Assembly (NCBI GenBank): GCA_000467715.1
Contig: AJFK01000200.1
Coordinates: 1 to 64,000 of the forward strand
Origin: Hysterium pulicare CBS 123377
Taxonomy: Eukaryota > Ascomycota > Dothideomycetes > Hysteriales > Hysteriaceae
Direction: 5' to 3'
Length of the DNA stretch: 64,000 nucleotides
Both the position numbers and the translations under genes were made by a program. Position 1 is the stretch's first letter, and each line of letters begins with the position of its first letter. Below, piece by piece: positions 56,796 through 64,000 of the stretch. A model generated the notes under the pieces. That model ran no database searches, was not told where the DNA came from, and saw only the letters and a list, made by a program, of their open reading frames with translations.

Positions 56796-58523
56796 TTATT
56801 CTCTCTTGACACCAACCTTCCCGATATTCCTCAATCCCCAAAGAGAAACGGCAAGTGTAGTTACGCTTAACGCGAGACAGTACCAGAACGAGGCCCTATA
56901 ACCCTCAAGGAGCGCCTCCGGGCTTTGTTTAAGCTGGAATTCAGAGTTCGCAGTCACACTTCCAGCAATGACTGCGCTGGTAGCAAGACCCACACTCTTG
57001 CCAATCTGTGCGATGGTATTAAAGACACCGCCTGCAAGGCCTTGGAGTTTTGCGGGAAACACGGAAGTGATGAGTAGGTTTGATATCGTGAAAAGAATGT
57101 CGGCTCCGTTAGGACTCAAGAAGATCGCTGGGAATGCGCAAGCCCAATATGACCAATCAGGATTGATGATTGCCATGAGCAAAGAGGAGATACCAGTCAT
57201 AACGGTTCCAATGGCAATGGCCAGGTCGGCGCGGATGCGGTGAGTGATCAGACCCATTACCATGTTTATAAGGGCTCCTGAGATTGGTTCAGGAACGAAG
57301 CGGATGGAGGTCTGAGTAGGGCTGATTCCTTGAACGTCTTGGAAATAGAGGGTTGTGAAGGTTTCTGAGGCGTTGAAAAGTCCCCACGTCAAGAAGACTC
57401 CAATACAGATACAAGTGAATACGCGATTACGCCAGAGGGAGTTCGGGATTATGGCAGGTCTGTTCAACCGTTCCTGTCGCCCGACCCAGAAGATGAAGAT
57501 CGGGATCAAAAGAAGCGAGATGATGAGCAAGACGATCGTTGCAGGATTCTTGATGTTCGAAGGATCTCCAGTGAGCGAGCTGCCCATCATTAGCTTTGAG
57601 TACTCCCTGCTAGAGACGAATACTCACGCAAAAACGTAGGAAAGTATTGCGAGAGAAGTGCTGGCAATGGCTGCGCCGATCCAGTCTATGTCTGATTTCA
57701 AGCGGTCCCAGACATGGGGCTCAAGTGCGACAGCGTCCTTTGGTAGCCCAAATAAGCCAACGACAAATATAACCGTGTTGATGATTGCTGCAATATAAAA
57801 GCCGTAGCGCCAACCGATGGTCTGCGTTAAAAAGCCACCAAGTGTGAGCCCAAGAGAAAAGCCAATAGGCTGACCACCTCCCATCGAAGCAAAAGCTATG
57901 TTCCTCGTTTTCCCTTCTGGGAACGTACTTGTGATAATACTTACGGCGGACGGGAGACAGAATGAGATTGCAATGCCCGCGAATGCACGAAAGAGAATCA
58001 GCTGCGTACCGGTCCGCGCAAGACCGCAAGCTAGAGTAGAGATGGATTGCAGCACGCAGCCAGTGAGATACATGACACGGCAGCCGAGGACATCAGAGAT
58101 AGATCCGAGTATTAGAAGGGTACAGCCACATGTGAGTGCATATATAGATATAGGCCTTTACTGATAAGTATACGTCGTCATGGCAATGTCTTGGCGATAA
58201 GGAGGTTAAAATGTACAAGGGAAATGAGGTACCTACCATAACAACACATCGGAATCGAGAGAAAGCTCTTTAGCCATTGTTGGAAGGCCAATGGTCATCA
58301 AGCCGGCCAATAAGGTACTGATTCCGGTGATGCATATTACGGATAAGAGTACAATTGCTGTCGTGCCCTTCGAGACCTCGTCCTCTTCAATGCCGATTCT
58401 TTCAGCATTGAGGCGTTGAGCGTCTTCATCTAACTGAGGAGCGTCCTGAGTCTTTAGGATGACTGGAGGTGGTTGTGCAATCGAACTTGGGTATCTAGCT
58501 AACTCAATTGAGGTATGAGACAT
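56796..58523 (-). CDS. MFS transporter, DHA2-type drug:H+ antiporter
   Basis: Three exons: 58523-58237, 58155-57628 and 57579-56796, 532 aa. Introns of 81 and 48 bp (GTAGGT..AAAG and GTGAGT..GGGCAG) keep frame. About 14 hydrophobic segments are expected from the spacing. The N-terminal tail is cytosolic (residues 1-55), then KGTTAIVLLSVICITGIST and LLAGLMTIGLPTMAKELSLD. Family motifs: WPISIYALTCGCTLLILGSI with SDVLGCRVMYLTG (motif A) and ILFRAFAGIAISFCLPSAVS (motif B region), then MGGGQPIGFSLGLTLGGFLT (motif C). These belong to DHA2-like exporters that use proton exchange to expel small molecules. Substrate unknown; no biosynthetic cluster is nearby, so a role in toxin or drug tolerance is only a guess. 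Confidence 0.9.
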
Positions 58524-58943
58524 GTTGCAAAAGCTTCGGAAAAGATGAAAAGATGACAGAGAGCGAAGAATAAAGATATGCGGTAGGTATCTTCAGAGTT
58601 TAGCACGTAGTTCGGCCGTGTTATGACTAACTTGTTGGAGTATACTGTATCTTACCATTCCTGTATCGGTAAATTTGGCGATTAGTATCGTGCTGGTGCG
58701 GGTGTTGGCTACGTCATGTAAATCTAGTAAGATCTTGAGAGGCCCAGACACCGTGGAGGCTCTACACATGAAGCAAGTCTCATACCTCAGGCAATATTCT
58801 CCCACGTTTACAGATGACATCCAAAAGGACGAGGGTTCAGTGTGCTGTTATAACATCACCTTATACACAACGCTCCGATATCTTACAAATCACATCTCAA
58901 AACAGTGCTCCAACCATTGCAAATGCGCCAATATACCAGCCCT
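58524..58943. other. Intergenic, nothing recognised
   Basis: 420 bases between two genes in the same direction: 3' flank of UGGT and promoter of the MFS gene. No supported coding sequence. Confidence 0.5.
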
Positions 58944-61900
58944 CTATAGTTCATCTCTAATTCTTGACGATGTCTCCTCTTGTCCCCCTTCGATGACTTT
59001 TGGAGGCGCCTCATGCGCGCTCTCATTAGCCCTCGCTCGTTTAGCCAGGGCCGCAATCTCCTCGTCGTATACAGTCCACTCCGGGACCTGTCTTCTCGCG
59101 CGGTCCAGCTTAGGTTCCTTGGTCAGAGGATTGTTGCATAGATCGATTGTCTTTGCGTTCTGCAGACTCTCATCACTACACCAGGTTTCGCACCACAGCC
59201 ACTCCTGCGGCAAGCTGTGGATTGGCAATACCGTCTGCATGTTGTTGGGCAAATCCTGATCCAAATTGCTTAGACTGTTTGGATCCGCGGAGAGTTGATG
59301 GTACTGTTGTCTCAAACGATCACCGGCCGCAATTTGCCGGAATCGTTTGAGGTCGACTACGTAGAGCGCACTGATGTGATACGGCATGCCTCGTAGATAA
59401 TTCTTCCAGTAACCTTTTTTCCAGAAGCGGAAGCCTTCCATTTCGGTCCGGCTATCACACATGGGAGTGAAGCCGTACGGAGCTTCTTGGAGATCGTGGG
59501 TGACCAGTTCGTACATGTCAGTACGAACGATTTGGTCGGCATCGACGAATATGACCTTATTCAGATCCAGCGGGAACAGCACGTCTAGGAAGAGAATCTT
59601 GTAACCCCAAATCTCTCGCTGCTTTTCCTTCTGTCCACGTAGCCAATGTGGCCATTTATAGGTAACCATTTCATATTCAAAGCCGTAAGCGGCTGCCATT
59701 GTCGGAAGGAAAGATTTGAACGAAGGCGAAAGGAATTGTTCAATGAACCAAAACTTCACCGAGTGTTTGGTGTGCTTCATGACGCTAAGCATCATAATAT
59801 TGAGCATGCGCTCATACAGATGGCCACTGGCAACGGAGAAGATGTTGATGTCTGCTTGTTCTCCTGATTTGGTATCAGCGACGAGTCCGGTAGAGGAAAG
59901 TAAGGATGACCAAAGTTTCGAACCTTTCGAGAATACCTTCTCGGTGTTGACGTTGGGCAGCCCGACCTTGGAAAGGACCTTATTCGTAAATTGCGTGCCC
60001 ATTTCTGCTAGATCGCTGGCTACGCCGGATGAAGTGTCCAACACATCGGCTTCTTCTTGTCCTGGCTTCCTCGAGACTCGAGGGAAGAGAGTGGTGCCTT
60101 GGAAGCTCATCAAGGCTATTTCCGTGGTCTCGTCACCAGGTTGTGGGCTCCATCCCTTTGTTCCTGCACTGTCAATATTGAAAATCTCTTGGCTTCGTCC
60201 GCTCTTCAAAGCGATTTTGAAAATTCCAGGATTCACCTTGAATTGGAAGTACCCCAAATTGGCCATGATTATGGTATCAGCGAAGTGTGGAACCTTTTCC
60301 GTGCTGAGTACCAGTTCTGCGCCTCTGGGAGGTATGCCGGTGGTGACATCTCGAGAATGGCCCTCAATGAGGATACTTTCCAAGTCATAAATTGCGTCAA
60401 TGCTTCCTCCTTGGCCTAAAGAGCTGAGTTTGATGTTGTCAAGATCGTGTATGGACTCTTCCGGCGCAACAAGCCAGGAAGAAGGTACATCCATGCCCAT
60501 GGTGAGCAATGCTTCTGCGGGAATACCAGTAAATTGAGCCTTCAAGTCATACAATGACCCATCTTCCCTGAAGTATGGCCGGGAGTCAAGGATGTAGCGG
60601 TAGAATCGCTTTACGGGTAACTCCTCCAGTCTTTCCTTTGGATTTAAGAAAAGTCGAAGGTGCACTCGGTCCAGCTCAGAAAGCACCTTCAAGATTGGGA
60701 TCCACCTCTGGCTTAGCTCGCTAGCGGGGTCTACGGACGCGACAATTTGTATGATCGCTGTGTCAATGTCTCCTGCCGCAATTGCGGTATGTGATGAGTT
60801 CCACTGGTTGAAATGATTCATTCTCACTGTCGAAGCTGTTTCGAACATGCCTTCTGGAACATCAGACACAGCTGACAATGCAACCAAAGATGAAAGTTTG
60901 GCGACTGCCAAAGGCGAAGAAATCTTTCCTGAGAGTCCAAGCTCTCGCGCAGCTTTCGTTGTTGGTTGGATGCGCATTTTCATCTCGTACGATGTGAGTG
61001 ATTCAAAGTCGTCCTTGGCAAATACTTGCTCTTTAGGGATTGGCCCGACACGTCTTCCATTGAATACAAGGCCTGCCTGTCCAGAACTGAAACCAAATGA
61101 TCTTGCAAGAGACTCGGACTTGATCCAAAATGCCTTAGATTCTTCGGAAACGGTTGACGGTGATCCTTCTTTTGCCAAGATTTCTGTGAGATCGTCTACC
61201 TTCAAAGGAAGGCCTTGTTCGGTCGCTCGGAAAAGAAGTTCAGACACGGCTGATGAATGGGAGTCAGAGGCGGGGTTGTGTATCAGTATGAGTTCCACAT
61301 TTACATTGGTCCTGCGAAACTCGACCGCTTCTGAAAGTAGACTGAGGCCGGATGGCGAGTCAAAATCGCCAACGGTCACCAAGTAGGCCCACTCTGCTTT
61401 ATCGAGGAAATGCTCTACAGCAATATGAGGTAATTTAGGCATAACATCCTCGTGAAGAGAGTGGATTTTGGCCATATCGAGGATTGCAACATCCTTTTCA
61501 TTTTCAGGAATGATGAGTGGGTTGCGTTTCAGGGAAGCCTGAAACAGGAAAAAGGAAGGAAGCCAAGACTCCTCTGTGAATATTTCTTCAAAGACTCCTT
61601 TCTGGATCTCACGGAGGTCAACGCTAATCCTGTTGCTCACAGTCTGCAACCACTCATCATTGCGAGGCACGGGCACACCATTGACGAAGATCGGAGCACT
61701 AGGGCCATCCGCTGCCAATCGTGCCAAGTATTGCTTCGCTGCGGAAAGTTGTTGTCCCCCCTCTTCAGAGTTTAATATTTCTTTCAAGGGAAGTGCAGAG
61801 TGGTCTTTGCGCAGTTTGTGATTGCTGGTCACTTTATCATAAATTGTCTTATCTGGAGTGGACATTCGGTCATCCTTCACAGACTGAATTACATTAGTAA

Positions 61901-63637
61901 AGAGATGAGACGGAAAGAATATGACGACTTACAGATTGGAGATAAGTCATCATTGCAGACAGGCCATAAGACTCAAGCAAGTAGTACACCACCCGTGCTT
62001 GAGCCGCCGCCCCTGGTGAGGCCGTTGAGGGAACCAGCCCCCAGCGAACGGGAACTTTGCGTCTTACGAAGCTTTGCATAGTGTCAACAACCATGGCTAC
62101 ATCCTTAACATCAGAGAAGTCCGTGGGGAAAATTGCGTTGTGTATGTCTTTTCGGACTGAAGGCAACTGCCCGGGAAATGTCCGTTGAAGCAGCTTAATT
62201 TTGATCAGTGTGGGTTCTTTAGGAGCGAGGAAGACTACCTACAGCCATAAGACTATCTGGCCAATCCTCATATCTCTTGTCTTTTGTAATATCATTGAGC
62301 CACATGATTACGTGGCCTCCTTCAACCTCATCGCGGAAGTCATAACGTTGAGGATCATGTTCAGCCTGCGTTTCCATTATGGCGGAATGTGACAAGATGC
62401 TGATCGCTTCTGGCGCTGACAAGCCGAGATCCCGAACTCCATTGACCAGCTTTCGCTCTCGCCGAAGGTGTTCAAGAAGGGTAAATGGGTTGATGTCGCG
62501 CGCCGGCATCTGCACGCCATTGATCCAGATAACGTTATAACCCGCGGGAAGTAGATGTTCTCGGTTAGAACGGTGCTCGTTGAGAAATCCCTCTGAGGCA
62601 TTATGACCGCTAATGGCCGAAGAGTGTTTCGGGAAGTCTTGAGATAATTTCAGTAGAGTGTCTAATGGCTGTTCGCTATTCATGACAAAGCTTGCAGCAT
62701 TTAGACCAAGTGTAGAAAGCTCGGAGGCTGATAAAGGTTTTAGGTCAGCAACCTCATCGTCTTGTAGCTCTGCATTTAGGGGCTTTTGGGTAGGTTCTTC
62801 CACAGACTGCTCTGCCGGTCGGTCATCGATTACTATATAATCGGTGCGCTTCAGAGCCAGTTCGATGCCGTAACCACTGACAACTAAACGAGAACTTGGA
62901 CCATTCAACGATGGCTTGTAGCGTACTCGATAAGAGGTCTGGCCCTCCCTGGCAGTTCGACTGATGGTTTGGTGAAATTTGCCAAAAGCAGGTGATGTGA
63001 TGTCAGCATACAAGATCGATGGTAGAGCATTGGAGCTATCTCCGAGCGTACGATCGAATGGCAGTTCATCCGTCCTAGAAAGGCGTCAACAGCCGTAAGC
63101 TTTCTGCTCTTGGATAACACCAACCTTTCAGCTTTGATCAATCCGCGTTCCACATCCAATTGTGGGGAACAATATTGTTTTCCTCCGAACGCTACCCATA
63201 CTTCGCATTCAACTCCCTGCTCTGTATTTAACGATGGCTCAACCGAAGTGTTATAGTATTGGTACTGTGCTTCTATCCGAGGGGCTGCCGAATGTACTGC
63301 AAGCGCGAAACGGAATGATGCAAGAGTTTCGGCATCTGATATGTGGCCTTCTGTTTGAAGTAGATCTACAAAGGAGTCGTAGAGTTCGCGGTCTGAGGTT
63401 ACGCTATGGAAGTAGCCGTCCGCTATGCGGTCGAGGAGTGGGAAGTATGCGGTTCGATTCTCTTCTGCCGCTGTTTCTCTATTCACTATCAGTCGTGGTC
63501 ATTCGAAGTATGCAGAGAACCTACAATAACTCTACTAGGAATGGTGCTGAATTGAATGATGCTCTCAGAGCGACATTAACACTAGGACTTGCAAAGCTGT
63601 GAAAAGGATGAATAGCACTGAGAAGGATGCTCAGCAT
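58944..63637 (-). CDS. UDP-glucose:glycoprotein glucosyltransferase (UGGT)
   Basis: Five exons: 63637-63525, 63478-63125, 63074-62243, 62193-61933 and 61883-58944, 1499 aa. All four introns are 46-50 bp and in phase. The ATG at 63637 gives a signal peptide (MLSILLSAIHPFHSFA). The enzyme resides in the ER lumen and re-glucosylates misfolded N-glycoproteins so that calnexin can retain them. The first 1150 or so residues are the thioredoxin-like folding-sensor domains (e.g. VNVALRASFNSAPFLVELLE at the start). The GT24 catalytic domain starts near residue 1206 (SGHLYERMLNIMMLSVMKHT), with the metal-binding DAD in KVIFVDADQIVRTDMYEL at 1301-1303, HISALYVVDLKRFRQIAAGD, LDQDLPN at about 1395 and LPQEWLWCETWCSD. 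The last four residues are RDEL, an ER-retrieval signal. Length and motifs suggest a fully active enzyme, unlike the degenerate yeast Kre5. Confidence 0.95.
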
Positions 63638-64000
63638 CAGCCAGCTTGCCCGCATTGTTTAGGTTGCTCAACAGAGCTGCAGAACGGACGAGTGAACCGC
63701 TTCAATATTTCTTGAGCCTCGACTTAGGTTGTTGTTGAATGTTGGCTAGCTCTGATATTACAGAAAGTTGCAACGTGTAGCATTTCGTTATTGCGGCGCG
63801 TGGGGTCCTTAGAATCGCAACGCGCTGACTGCCATAAGAAATCTAAATTCTGAAGATTGGACAGTGATAATTGCGGTCTGGAAAATAAAAGTCTATTTTG
63901 ATAGCTTCTTTCAACACTGCGTCGTGGATATTCTATCCGGGAATGTTCCTCAATACAAGTCCTTTGGTGCTCCTGAACCCTTGTCCTGTCCTGTCCTGTT
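63638..64000. other. Upstream region of UGGT to window end
   Basis: About 360 bases, presumably containing the UGGT promoter. Ends in short direct repeats CCTGTCCTGT. No other feature seen. Confidence 0.5.

Noticed and set aside
1-64000. tRNA, rRNA, CRISPR array or secondary-metabolite cluster
   Set aside because: No B-box-like GGTTCGANTCC in a proper context, no repeat-spacer pattern, and no polyketide or peptide synthetase core gene was seen. The MFS pump stands alone.

Overview
The window looks like nuclear chromosomal DNA from a filamentous ascomycete (Pezizomycotina). Most genes are interrupted by short introns of about 45-105 bp with GT..AG ends and CTAAC/CTGAC-type branch points, both strands are used, and gene spacing is moderate. 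Gene content (PPM1, RPB5, NAA30/MAK3, PDAT/LRO1, UGGT, a SAS2-like MYST acetyltransferase, mitochondrial S18, a PPR protein, a HET-type gene, a DHA2 MFS pump, kelch and Ser/Thr-rich surface proteins) fits this. A Leotiomycete-like fungus is my best guess, but this rests on gene style and not on a search. Exon borders were worked out by hand from splice motifs and reading-frame continuity. 

Layout. 1-9.5 kb: a CCCH zinc-finger protein, a very large Ser/Thr-rich membrane or cell-wall glycoprotein, and an inositol monophosphatase-like enzyme, all on the minus strand. 10.7-18.7 kb: an F-box-like gene held between two copies of a small DNA transposon (MITE), a secreted 684-aa protein, a SigF-like NTF2-fold membrane protein, and a GPI-anchor-type secreted protein. 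19.5-26.9 kb: a housekeeping block with PPM1 and RPB5 divergent, then an acyl-CoA synthetase/4CL-like gene with a broken 5' frame, a 3-hydroxyacyl-CoA dehydrogenase-like gene, and a SAS2-like MYST acetyltransferase. 27-43 kb: an accessory-like stretch with a decayed HET gene, three more MITE copies, several lineage-type genes of unknown function, a FrnE-like DsbA oxidoreductase, two membrane/surface proteins and an Sfk1/FRAG1/DRAM-family protein. 43.3-46.8 kb: mitochondrial ribosomal S18 and a PPR protein, divergent. 48.3-51 kb: a kelch-repeat membrane protein. 53-63.6 kb: NAA30 and PDAT divergent, a DHA2 MFS transporter, and the complete UDP-glucose:glycoprotein glucosyltransferase gene, which encodes an ER-retention tail. 

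Functional links. Three head-to-head pairs share short promoters (PPM1/RPB5, mS18/PPR, NAA30/PDAT). PDAT and UGGT act in the ER. The mS18/PPR pair serves mitochondrial gene expression. I see no secondary-metabolite cluster, CRISPR array, tRNA or rRNA gene. The most unusual structure is a family of about 190-220-bp MITEs with five diverged copies between 10.8 and 36.2 kb. One copy provides the stop codon of a 683-aa gene, and two others flank the F-box-like gene.
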